NCBI GenBank assembly: GCA_964057225.1
Contig: OZ059896.1
Location: 20,394,501-20,458,500 of the forward strand
Direction: 5' to 3'
DNA: 64,000 nt
DNA from: Auanema rhodensis
Lineage: Eukaryota; Nematoda; Chromadorea; Rhabditida; Rhabditidae
Every line of letters begins with the position of its first letter. Position 1 is the first letter of the stretch. The notes below the pieces were generated by a model that did not search any database, was not told the origin of the DNA, and was given only the letters and a program-made list of their open reading frames with translations. The translations under genes were made by a program, and so were the position numbers. Of the stretch, positions 12,401 to 24,217 are shown piece after piece.

Positions 12401-12987
12401 GGTGCATTTTTAAGCTAGCGCAAATCTGATAACAGAGATCGACGCAGCTTAAAAATCCGCATCGAATGCACTATACTACATTGAGAAACGCTTAATACAA
12501 AAATTAGTTATGATCGTTTGAAAAATGATGCATTAGTGTATGTTGAGTTTCCATGTACACTCAACATTGCTTCCAAAAACATTTTGACAAAAATTTTTTC
12601 GAAAAATTTCAAAATAATTTAGCAAAAAGTAGATGTTTTTAGATTCCTTTTTTCAAGGCAAAGACGATGGATAATGTTATTCAACGAAAAAATTATTCCT
12701 TCAGGGTGAAAATCGAGGATATAAGTGTGAACTTATATCAGTTGATATCTCGGTGCATTTTTAAGCTAGCGCAAATCTGATAACAGAGATCGACGCAGCT
12801 TAAAAATCCGCATCGAATGCACTATACTACATTGAGAAACGCTTAATACAAAAATTAGTTATGATCGTTTGAAAAATGATGCATTAGTGTATGTTGAGTT
12901 TCCATGTACACTCAACATTGCTTCCAAAAACATTTTGACAAAAATTTTTTCGAAAAATTTCGAAATAATTTAGCAAAAAGTAGATGT
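9478..12987 (+). repeat. 5-monomer HOR, two copies (types 2 4 2 5 3)
   Basis: Monomers 28-32 and 33-37 repeat at 1755 bp (5 x 351). CGGTTG lies at 9707, 11462 and 13217; ACTGTAC at 10013 and 10364, then 11768 and 12119. All spacings are exactly 1755. A further type 2 monomer with CGGTTG (monomer 38) begins a third copy that then changes to types 5 5 3. Copy 2 of the long unit has only one such 5-mer (50890-52644). Confidence 0.85.
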
Positions 12988-14391
12988 TTTTAGATTCCTT
13001 TTTTCAAGGCAAAGACGATGGACAATGTTATTCAACGGAAAAAGTATTTCTTCAGGGTGAAAATCGAGGATATAAGTGTGAACTTATATCAGTTGATATC
13101 TCGGTGCATTTTTAAGCTAGCGCAAATCTGATAACACAGATCGACGCAGCTTAAAAATCCGCATCGAATGCACTATACTACATTGAGAAACGCTTAATAC
13201 AAAAATTAGTTATGATCGGTTGAAAAATGATGCATTAGTGTATGTTGAGTTTCCATGTACACTCAACATTGCTTCCAAAAACATTTTGACAAAAATTTTT
13301 TCGAAAAATTTCAAAATAATTTAGCAAAAAGTAGATGTTTTTAGATTCCAGTTTTCAAGGCAAAGACGATGGACAATGTTATTCAACGAAAAAATTAATT
13401 CTTCAGGGTGAAAATCGAGGATATATGTGTGAACTTATATCAGTTGATATCTCGGTGCATTTTTAAGCTAGCGCAAATCTGATAACACAAATCGACGCAG
13501 CTTAAAAATCCGCATCGAATGCACTATACTACATTGAGAAACGCTTAATACAAAAATTAGTTATGATCGTTTGAAAAATGATGCATTAGTGTATGTTGAG
13601 TTTCCATGTACACTCAACATTGCTTCCAAAAACATTTTGACAAAAATTTTTTCGAAAAATTTCAAAATAATTTAGCAAAAAGTAGATGTTTTTAGATTCC
13701 AGTTTTCAAGGCAAAGACGATGGACAATGTTATTCAGCGAAAAAATTAATTCTTCAGGGTGAAAATCGAGGATATATGTGTGAACTTATATCAGTTGATA
13801 TCTCGGTGCATTTTTAAGCTAGCGCAAATCTGATAACACAAATCGACGCAGCTTAAAAATCCGCATCGAATGCACTATACTACATTGAGAAACGCTTAAT
13901 ACAAAAATTAGTTATGATCGTTTGAAAAATGATGCATTAGTGTATGTTGAGTTTCCATGTACACTCAACATTGCTTCCAAAAACATTTTGACAAAAATTT
14001 TTTCGAAAAATTTCAAAATAATTTAGCAAAAAGTAGATGTTTTTAGATTCCTTTTTTCAAGGCAAAGACGATGGACAATGTTATTCAACGAAAAAATTAT
14101 TCCTTCAGGGTGAAAATCGAGGATATAAGTGTGAACTTATATCAGTTGATATCTCGGTGCATTTTTAAGCTAGCGCAAATCTGATAACAGAGATCGACGC
14201 AGCTTAAAAATCCGCATCGAATGCACTATACTACATTGAAAAACGCTTAATACAAAAATTAGTTATGATCGTTTGAAAAATGATGCATTAGTGTATGTTG
14301 AGTTTCCATGTACACTCAACATTGCTTCCAAAAACATTTTGACAAAAATTTTTTCGAAAAATTTCGAAATAATTTAGCAAAAAGTAGATGT
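12988..14391 (+). repeat. Monomers 38-41, with CACAA apical-stem variants
   Basis: The order is 2 5 5 3. Monomers 39 and 40 carry AACACAAATCG in place of AACACAGATCG, breaking one pair of the inner stem of dyad 2. Monomer 40 also has TATTCAGCG at 13731 in place of TATTCAACG. The same set recurs at 53025-53727 in the partner copy. Confidence 0.75.
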
Positions 14392-17199
14392 TTTTAGATT
14401 CCTTTTTTCAAGGCAAAGACGATGGACAATGTTATTCAACGGAAAAAGTATTTCTTCAGGGTGAAAATCGAGGATATAAGTGTGAACTTATATCAGTTGA
14501 TATCTCGGTGCATTTTTAAGCTAGCGCAAATCTGATAACACAAATCGACGCAGCTTAAAAATCCGCATCGAATGCACTATACTACATTGAGAAACGCTTA
14601 ATACAAAAATTAGTTATGATCGTTTGAAAAATGATGCATTAGTGTATGTTGAGTTTCCATGTACACTCAACATTGCTTCCAAAAACATTTTGACAAAAAT
14701 TTTTTCGAAAATTTTCAAAATAATTTAGCATAAAGTAGATGTTTTTAGATTCCTTTTTTCAAGGCAAAGACGATGGACAATGTTATTCAACGAAAAAATT
14801 ATTCCTTCAGGGTGAAAATCGAGGATATAAGTGTGAACTTATATCAGTTGATATCTCGGTGCATTTTTAAGCTAGCGCAAATCTGATAACACAGATCGAC
14901 GCAGCTTAAAAATCCGCATCGAATGCACTATACGACATTGAGAAACGCTTAATACAAAAATTAGTTATGATCGTTTGAAAAATGATGCATTAGTGTATGT
15001 TGAGTTTCCATGTACACTCAACATTGCTTCCAAAAACATTTTGACAAAAATTTTTTCGAAAAATTTCAAAATAATTTAGCAAAAAGTAGATGTTTTTAGA
15101 TTCCTTTATTCAAGGCAAAGACGATGGACAATGTTATTCAACGAAAAAATTAATTCTCCAGGGTGAAAATCGAGGATATAAGTGTGAACTTATATCAGTT
15201 GATATCTCGGTGCATTTTTAAGCTAGCGCAAATCTGATAACACAGATCGACGCAGCTTAAAAATCCGCATCGAATGCACTATACTACATTGAGAAACGCT
15301 TAATACAAAAATTAGTTATGATCGTTTGAAAAATGATGCATTAGTGTATGTTGAGTTTCCATGTACACTCAACATTGCTTCCAAAAACATTTTGACAAAA
15401 ATTTTTTCGAAAAATTTCGAAATAATTTAGCAAAAAGTAGATGTTTTTAGATTCCTTTTTTCAAGGCAAAGACGATGGACAATGTTATTCAACGGAAAAA
15501 GTATTTCTTCAGGGTGAAAATCGAGGATATAAGTGTGAACTTATATCAGTTGATATCTCGGTGCATTTTCAAGCTAGCGCAAATCTGATAACACAGATCG
15601 ACGCAGCTTGAAAATCCGCATCGAATGCACTATACTACATTGAGAAACGCTTAATACAAAAATTAGTTATGATCGTTTGAAAAATGATGCATTAGTGTAT
15701 GTTGAGTTTCCATGTACACTCAACATTGCTTCCAAAAACATTTTGACAAAAATTTTTTCGAAAAATTTCAAAATAATTTAGCAAAAAGTAGATGTTTTTA
15801 GATTCCTTTATTCAAGGCAAAGACGATGGACAATGTTATTCAACGAAAAAATTAATTCTCCAGGGTGAAAATCGAGGATATAAGTGTGAACTTATATCAG
15901 TTGATATCTCGGTGCATTTTTAAGCTAGCGCAAATCTGATAACACAAATCGACGCAGCTTAAAAATCCGCATCGAATGCACTATACTACATTGAGAAACG
16001 CTTAATACAAAAATTAGTTATGATCGTTTGAAAAATGATGCATTAGTGTATGTTGAGTTTCCATGTACACTCAACATTGCTTCCAAAAACATTTTGACAA
16101 AAATTTTTTCGAAAATTTTCAAAATAATTTAGCATAAAGTAGATGTTTTTAGATTCCTTTTTTCAAGGCAAAGACGATGGACAATGTTATTCAACGAAAA
16201 AATTATTCCTTCAGGGTGAAAATCGAGGATATAAGTGTGAACTTATATCAGTTGATATCTCGGTGCATTTTTAAGCTAGCGCAAATCTGATAACACAGAT
16301 CGACGCAGCTTAAAAATCCGCATCGAATGCACTATACGACATTGAGAAACGCTTAATACAAAAATTAGTTATGATCGTTTGAAAAATGATGCATTAGTGT
16401 ATGTTGAGTTTCCATGTACACTCAACATTGCTTCCAAAAACATTTTGACAAAAATTTTTTCGAAAAATTTCAAAATAATTTAGCAAAAAGTAGATGTTTT
16501 TAGATTCCTTTATTCAAGGCAAAGACGATGGACAATGTTATTCAACGAAAAAATTAATTCTTCAGGGTGAAAATCGAGGATATAAGTGTGAACTTATATC
16601 AGTTGATATCTCGGTGCATTTTTAAGCTAGCGCAAATCTGATAACACAGATCGACGCAGCTTAAAAATCCGCATCGAATGCACTATACTACATTGAGAAA
16701 CGCTTAATACAAAAATTAGTTATGATCGTTTGAAAAATGATGCATTAGTGTATGTTGAGTTTCCATGTACACTCAACATTGCTTCCAAAAACATTTTGAC
16801 AAAAATTTTTTCGAAAAATTTCGAAATAATTTAGCAAAAAGTAGATGTTTTTAGATTCCTTTTTTCAAGGCAAAGACGATGGACAATGTTATTCAACGGA
16901 AAAAGTATTTCTTCAGGGTGAAAATCGAGGATATAAGTGTGAACTTATATCAGTTGATATCTCGGTGCATTTTCAAGCTAGCGCAAATCTGATAACACAG
17001 ATCGACGCAGCTTGAAAATCCGCATCGAATGCACTATACTACATTGAGAAACGCTTAATACAAAAATTAGTTATGATCGTTTGAAAAATGATGCATTAGT
17101 GTATGTTGAGTTTCCATGTACACTCAACATTGCTTCCAAAAACATTTTGACAAAAATTTTTTCGAAAAATTTCAAAATAATTTAGCAAAAAGTAGATGT
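14392..17199 (+). repeat. 4-monomer HOR, two copies, carrying the compensated stem
   Basis: Monomers 42-45 and 46-49 repeat at 1404 bp. CGAAAATTTTC lies at 14706 and 16110, AGCATAAAG follows each, TACGACATT follows in the next monomer, and the two-arm stem variant lies at 15565-15615 and 16969-17019. Monomer 46 begins as type 8 but joins the monomer 42 pattern before its CACAA site, so the exchange point lies inside the monomer. The partner copy has only one such set. Confidence 0.83.
15565..15615. repeat. Dyad 2 with a compensated base-pair change (monomer 45)
   Basis: The left arm is ATTTTCAAGCT (C at 15570) and the right arm AGCTTGAAAAT (G at 15610). The usual T-A pair has become C-G and the 11-bp stem stays perfect. 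The same pair of changes occurs in monomer 49 (16974 and 17014), monomer 51 (17676 and 17716) and monomer 158 (55227 and 55267). These copies probably descend from one event. Confidence 0.93.
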
Positions 17200-18252
17200 T
17201 TTTAGATTCCTTTATTCAAGGCAAAGACGATGGACAATGTTATTCAACGAAAAAATTAATTCTCCAGGGTGAAAATCGAGGATATAAGTGTGAACTTATA
17301 TCAGTTGATATCTCGGTGCATTTTTAAGCTAGCGCAAATCTGATAACACAGATCGACGCAGCTTAAAAATCCGCATCGAATGCACTATACTACATTGAAA
17401 AACGCTTAATACAAAAATTAGTTATGATCGTTTGAAAAATGATGCATTAGTGTATGTTGAGTTTCCATGTACACTCAACATTGCTTCCAAAAACATTTTG
17501 ACAAAAATTTTTTCGAAAAATTTCGAAATAATTTAGCAAAAAGTAGATGTTTTTAGATTCCTTTTTTCAAGGCAAAGACGATGGACAATGTTATTCAACG
17601 GAAAAAGTATTTCTTCAGGGTGAAAATCGAGGATATAAGTGTGAACTTATATCAGTTGATATCTCGGTGCATTTTCAAGCTAGCGCAAATCTGATAACAC
17701 AGATCGACGCAGCTTGAAAATCCGCATCGAATGCACTATACTACATTGAGAAACGCTTAATACAAAAATTAGTTATGATCGTTTGAAAAATGATGCATTA
17801 GTGTATGTTGAGTTTCCATGTACACTCAACATTGCTTCCAAAAACATTTTGACAAAAATTTTTTCGAAAAATTTCAAAATAATTTAGCAAAAAGTAGATG
17901 TTTTTAGATTCCTTTATTCAAGGCAAAGACGATGGACAATGTTATTCAACGAAAAAATTAATTCTCCAGGGTGAAAATCGAGGATATAAGTGTGAACTTA
18001 TATCAGTTGATATCTCGGTGCATTTTTAAGCTAGCGCAAATCTGATAACACAGATCGACGCAGCTTAAAAATCCGCATCGAATGCACTATACTACATTGA
18101 AAAACGCTTAATACAAAAATTAGTTATGATCGTTTGAAAAATGATGCATTAGTGTATGTTGAGTTTCCATGTACACTCAACATTGCTTCCAAAAACATTT
18201 TGACAAAAATTTTTTCGAAAAATTTCAAAATAATTTAGCAAAAAGTAGATGT
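16849..18252 (+). repeat. 2-monomer HOR, two copies (types 2 8)
   Basis: Monomers 49-50 and 51-52 repeat at 702 bp. Each type 2 member has the compensated stem (16969-17019, 17671-17721) and each type 8 member has TTAATTCTCC and TTGAAAAACG. It overlaps the end of the 4-monomer repeat, so it arose as a second, nested step. Confidence 0.8.
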
Positions 18253-21200
18253 TTTTAGATTCCTTTTTTCAAGGCAAAGACGATGGACAATGTTATTCAA
18301 CGAGAAAATTATTCCTTCAGGGTGAAAATCGAGGATATAAGTGTGAACTTATATCAGTTGATATCTCGGTGCATTTTTAAGCTAGCGCAAATCTGATAAC
18401 AGAGATCGACGCAGCTTAAAAATCCGCATCGAATGCACTATACTACATTGAGAAACGCTTAATACAAAAATTAGTTATGATCGTTTGAAAAATGATGCAT
18501 TAGTGTATGTTGAGTTTCCATGTACACTCAACATTGCTTCCAAAAACATTTTGACAAAAATTTTTTCGAAAAATTTCGAAATAATTTAGCAAAAAGTAGA
18601 TGTTTTTAGATTCCTTTTTTCAAGGCAAAGACGATGGACAATGTTATTCAACGGAAAAAGTATTTCTTCAGGGTGAAAATCGAGGATATAAGTGTGAACT
18701 TATATCAGTTGATATCTCGGTGCATTTTTAAGCTAGCGCAAATCTGATAACACAGATCGACGCAGCTTAAAAATCCGCATCGAATGCACTATACTACATT
18801 GAGAAACGCTTAATACAAAAATTAGTTATGATCGTTTGAAAAATGATGCATTAGTGTATGTTGAGTTTCCATGTACACTCAACATTGCTTCCAAAAACAT
18901 TTTGACAAAAATTTTTTCGAAAAATTTCAAAATAATTTAGCAAAAAGTAGATGTTTTTAGATTTCAGTTTTCAAGGCAAAGACGATGGACAATGTTATTC
19001 AACGAAAAAATTAATTCTTCAGGGTGAAAATCGAGGATATATGTGTGAACTTATATCAGTTGATATCTCGGTGCATTTTTAAGCTAGCGTAAATCTGATA
19101 ACACAGATCGACGCAGCTTAAAAATCCGCATCGAATGCACTATACTACATTGAGAAACGCTTAATACAAAAATTAGTTATGATCGTTTGAAAAATGATGC
19201 ATTAGTGTATGTTGAGTTTCCATGTACACTCAACATTGCTTCCAAAAACATTTTGACAAAAATTTTTTCGAAAAATTTCAAAATAATTTAGCAAAAAGTA
19301 GATGTTTTTAGATTCCTTTTTTCAAGGCAAAGACGATGGACAATGTTATTCAACGAAAAAATTATTCCTTCAGGGTGAAAATCGAGGATATAAGTGTGAA
19401 CTTATATCAGTTGATATCTCGGTGCATTTTTAAGCTAGCGCAAATCTGATAACAGAGATCGACGCAGCTTAAAAATCCGCATCGAATGCACTATACTACA
19501 TTGAAAAACGCTTAATACAAAAATTAGTTATGATCGTTTGAAAAATGATGCATTAGTGTATGTTGAGTTTCCATGTACACTCAACATTGCTTCCAAAAAC
19601 ATTTTGACAAAAATTTTTTCGAAAAATTTCAAGATAATTTAGCAAAAAGTAGATGTTTTTAGATTCCTTTATTCAAGGCAAAGACGATGGACAATGTTAT
19701 TCAACGAAAAAATTAATTCTTCAGGGTGAAAATCGAGGATATAAGTGTGAACTTATATCAGTTGATATCTCGGTGCATTTTTAAGCTAGCGCAAATCTGA
19801 TAACACAGATCGACGCAGCTTAAAAATCCGCATCGAATGCACTATACTACATTGAGAAACGCTTAATACAAAAATTAGTTATGATCGTTTGAAAAATGAT
19901 GCATTAGTGTATGTTGAGTTTCCATGTACACTCAACATTGCTTCCAAAAACATTTTAACAAAAATTTTTTCGAAAAATTTCGAAATAATTTAGCAAAAAG
20001 TAGATGTTTTTAGATTCCTTTTTTCAAGGCAAAGACGATGGACAATGTTATTCAACGGAAAAAGTATTTCTTCAGGGTGAAAATCGAGGATATAAGTGTG
20101 AACTTATATCAGTTGATATCTCGGTGCATTTTCAAGCTAGCGCAAATCTGATAACACAGATCGACGCAGCTTAAAAATCCGCATCGAATGCACTATACTA
20201 CATTGAGAAACGCTTAATACAAAAATTAGTTATGATCGTTTGAAAAATGATGCATTAGTGTATGTTGAGTTTCCATGTACACTCAACATTGCTTCCAAAA
20301 ACATTTTGACAAAAATTTTTTCGAAAAATTTCAAAATAATTTAGCAAAAAGTAGATGTTTTTAGATTCCTTTTTTCAAGGCAAAGACGATGGACAATGTT
20401 ATTCAACGAAAAAATTATTCCTTCAGGGTGAAAATCGAGGATATAAGTGTGAACTTATATCAGTTGATATCTCGGTGCATTTTTAAGCTAGCGCAAATCT
20501 GATAACAGAGATCGACGCAGCTTAAAAATCCGCATCGAATGCACTATACTACATTGAGAAACGCTTAATACAAAAATTAGTTATGATCGTTTGAAAAATG
20601 ATGCATTAGTGTATGTTGAGTTTCCATGTACACTCAACATTGCTTCCAAAAACATTTTGACAAAAATTTTTTCGAAAAATTTCAAAATAATTCAGCAAAA
20701 AGTAGATGTTTTTAGATTCCAGTTTTCAAGGCAAAGACGATGGACAATGTTATTCAACGAAAAAATTAATTCTTCAGGGTGAAAATCGAGGATATATGTG
20801 TGAACTTATATCAGTTGATATCTCGGTGCATTTTTAAGCTAGCGCAAATCTGATAACACAGATCGACGCAGCTTAAAAATCCGCATCGAATGCACTATAC
20901 TACATTGAGAAACGCTTAATACAAAAATTAGTTATGATCGTTTGAAAAATGATGCATTAGTGTATGTTGAGTTTCCATGTACACTCAACATTGCTTCCAA
21001 AAACATTTTGACAAAAATTTTTTCGAAAAATTTCGAAATAATTTAGCAAAAAGTAGATGTTTTTAGATTCCTTTTTTCAAGGCAAAGACGATGGACAATG
21101 TTATTCAACGGAAAAAGTATTTCTTCAGGGTGAAAATCGAGGATATAAGTGTGAACTTATATCAGTTGATATCTCGGTGCATTTTCAAGCTAGCGCAAAT

Positions 21201-21762
21201 CTGATAACACAGATCGACGCAGCTTAAAAATCCGCATCGAATGCACTATACTACATTGAGAAACGCTTAATACAAAAATTAGTTATGATCGTTTGAAAAA
21301 TGATGCATTAGTGTATGTTGAGTTTCCATGTACACTCAACATTGCTTCCAAAAACATTTTGACAAAAATTTTTTCGAAAAATTTCAAAATAATTTAGCAA
21401 AAAGTAGATGTTTTTAAATTCCAGTTTTCAAGGCAAAGACGATGGACAATGTTATTCAACGAAAAAATTAATTCTTCAGGGTGAAAATCGAGGATATATG
21501 TGTGAACTTATATCAGTTGATATCTCGGTGCATTTTTAAGCTAGCGCAAATCTGATAACAGAGATCGACGCAGCTTAAAAATCCGCATCGAATGCACTAT
21601 ACTACATTGAGAAACGCTTAATACAAAAATTAGTTATGATCGTTTGAAAAATGATGCATTAGTGTATGTTGAGTTTCCATGTACACTCAACATTGCTTCC
21701 AAAAACATTTTGACAAAAATTTTTTCGAAAAATTTCGAAATAATTTAGCAAAAAGTAGATGT
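18253..21762 (+). repeat. Monomers 53-62, in register with the partner copy
   Basis: The order is 3 2 5 3 1 2 3 5 2 5. Private changes here include CGAGAAAATT (near 18301), GATTTCAG (near 18960), GCGTAAATC (near 19088) and TTTCAAGATAAT (near 19627). Shared with 56.2-58.98 kb are TTTTAACA (near 19955), TTCAGC (20691), and two type 2 monomers carrying only the left-arm T-to-C change (20133 and 21186). Confidence 0.75.
20128..20178. repeat. Dyad 2 with only the left-arm change (monomer 58)
   Basis: C at 20133 faces an unchanged A at 20173, so the stem has one C-A mismatch. The same half-changed state occurs in monomer 61 (21186), monomer 164 (57333) and monomer 167 (58386). All are type 2 monomers, like the compensated ones, which makes them a plausible intermediate. 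Confidence 0.9.
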
Positions 21763-22814
21763 TTTTAGATTCCTTTATTCAAGGCAAAGACGATGGACAA
21801 TGTTATTCAACGAAAAAATTAATTCTTTAGGGTGAAAATCGAGGATATAAGTGTGAACTTATATCAGTTGATATCTTGGTGCATTTTTAAGCTAGCGCAA
21901 ATCTGATAACACAGATCGACGCAGCTTAAAAATCCGCATCGAATGCACTATACTACATTGAAAAACGCTTAATACAAAAATTAGTTATGATCGTTTGAAA
22001 AATGATGCATTAGTGTATGTTGAGTTTCCATGTACACTCAACATTGCTTCCAAAAACATTTTGACAAAAATTTTTTCGAAAAATTTCAAAATAATTTAGC
22101 AAAAAGTAGATGTTTTTAGATTCCTTTATTCAAGGCAAAGACGATGGACAATGTTATTCAACGAAAAAATTAATTCTTCAGGGTGAAAATCGAGGATATA
22201 AGTGTGAACTTATATCAGTTGATATCTCGGTGCATTTTTAAGCTAGCGCAAATCTGATAACACAGATCGACGCAGCTTAAAAATCCGCATCGAATGCACT
22301 ATACTACATTGAGAAACGCTTGATACAAAAATTAGTTATGATCGTTTGAAAAATGATGCATTAGTGTATGTTGAGTTTCCATGTACACTCAACATTGCTT
22401 CCAAAAACATTTTGACAAAAATTTTTTCGAAAAATTTCAAAATAATTTAGCAAAAAGTAGATGTTTTTAGATTCCTTTTTTCAAGGCAAAGACGATGGAC
22501 AATGTTATTCAACGAAAAAATTATTCCTTCAGGGTGAAAATCGAGGATATAAGTGTGAACTTATATCAGTTGATATCTCGGTGCATTTTTAAGCTAGCGC
22601 AAATCTGATAACAGAGATCGACGCAGCTTAAAAATCCGCAGCGAATGCACTATACTACATTGAGAAACGCTTGATACAAAAATTAGTTATGATCGTTTGA
22701 AAAATGATGCATTAGTGTATGTTGAGTTTCCATGTACACTCAACATTGCTTCCAAAAACATTTTGACAAAAATTTTTTCGAAAAATTTCAAAATAATTTA
22801 GCAAAAGTAGATGT

Positions 22815-23164
22815 TTTTAGATCCCTTTATTCAAGGCAAAGACGATGGACAATGTTATTCAACGAAAAAATTAATTCTTCAGGGTGAAAATCGAGGATAT
22901 ATGTGTGAACTTATATCAGTTGATATCTCGGTGCATTTTTAAGCTAGCGCAAATCTGATAACACAGATCGACGCAGCTTAAAAATCCGCATCGAATGCAC
23001 TATACTACATTGAGAAACGCTTGATACAAAAATTAGTTATGATCGTTTGAAAAATGATGCATTAGTGTATGTTGAGTTTCCATGTACACTCAACATTGCT
23101 TCCAAAAACATTTTGACAAAAATTTTTTCGAAAAATTTCAAAATAATTTAGCAAAAGTAGATGT
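22815..23164 (+). repeat. Recombinant monomer 66 (GATCCC box with GATATATGT)
   Basis: It is the only monomer I found joining the GATCCCTTTATTC box of type 9 to the GATATATGT dyad variant otherwise confined to type 5. It is 350 bp and lies between two 350-bp steps (GCAAAAG at 22801 and 23151). Confidence 0.75.
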
Positions 23165-24217
23165 TTTTAGATCCCTTTATTCAAGGCAAAGACGATGGAC
23201 AATGTTATTCAACGAAAAAATTAATTCTTCAGGGTGAAAATCGAGGATATAAGTGTGAACTTATATCAGTTGATATCTCGGTGCATTTTTAAGCTAGCGC
23301 AAATCTGATAACACAGATCGACGCAGCTTAAAAATCCGCATCGAATGCACTATACTACATTGAGAAACGCTTGATACAAAAACTAGTTATGATCGTTTGA
23401 AAAATGATGCATTAGTGTATGTTGAGTTTCCATGTACACTCAACATTGCTTCCAAAAACATTTTGACAAAAATTTTTTCGAAAAATTTCAAAATAATTTA
23501 GCAAAAAGTAGATGTTTTTAGATTCCTTTTTTCAAGGCAAAGACAATGGACAATGTTATTCAACGAAAAAATTATTCCTTCAGGGTGAAAATCGAGGATA
23601 TAAGTGTGAACTTATATCAGTTGATATCTCGGTGCATTTTAAAGCTAGCGCAAATCTGATAACACAGATCGACGCAGCTTAAAAATCCGCATCGAATGCA
23701 CTATACTACATTGAGAAACGCTTGATACAAAAATTAGTTATGATCGTTTGAAAAATGATGCATTAGTGTATGTTGAGTTTCCATGTACACTCAACATTGC
23801 TTCCAAAAACATTTTGACAAAAATTTTTTCGAAAAATTTCAAAATAATTTAGCAAAAAGTAGATGTTTTTAGATTCCAGTTTTCAAGGCAAAGACGATGG
23901 ACAATGTTATTCAACGAAAAAATTAATTCTTCAGGGTGAAAATCGAGGATAAAAGTGTGAACTTATATCAGTTGATATCTCGGTGCATTTTTAAGCTAGC
24001 GCAAATCTGATAACACAGATCGACGCAGCTTAAAAATCCGCATCGAATGCACTATACTACATTGAGAAACGCTTGATACAAAAATTAGTTATGATCGTTT
24101 GAAAAATGATGCATTAGTGTATGTTGAGTTTCCATGTACACTCAACATTGCTTCCAAAAACATTTTGACAAAAATTTTTTCGAAAAATTTCAAAATAATT
24201 TAGCAAAAAGTAGATGT

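Larger units (their letters stand above)
1..21777 (+). repeat. Long-range unit, copy 1 (monomers 1-62)
   Basis: This block reappears from 37201. The first bases match exactly, including the rare TTTTCAGATT (1-10), GATGGATAAT (31-40), the altered T-run near 309-311 and GTAGTTGTTTT (near 697). From 1 to 3357 against 37201 to 40557 the only difference I noticed is at 1692 (G here, A in the partner). Monomer-scale gains and losses follow, then register is restored up to about 21777, where this copy goes on into a type 6 monomer and the partner into type 2. The left edge is cut by the window, so the true start is unknown. Confidence 0.85.

Noticed and set aside
20591-20782. 63-codon open reading frame, with an identical one at 57791-57982
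   Set aside because: It exists only because a TAG stop of the normal monomer reads CAG (20693 and 57893). The two copies belong to the 37,200-bp duplication. It lies across ordinary satellite sequence, shows no recognisable domain, and every other monomer has the stop.
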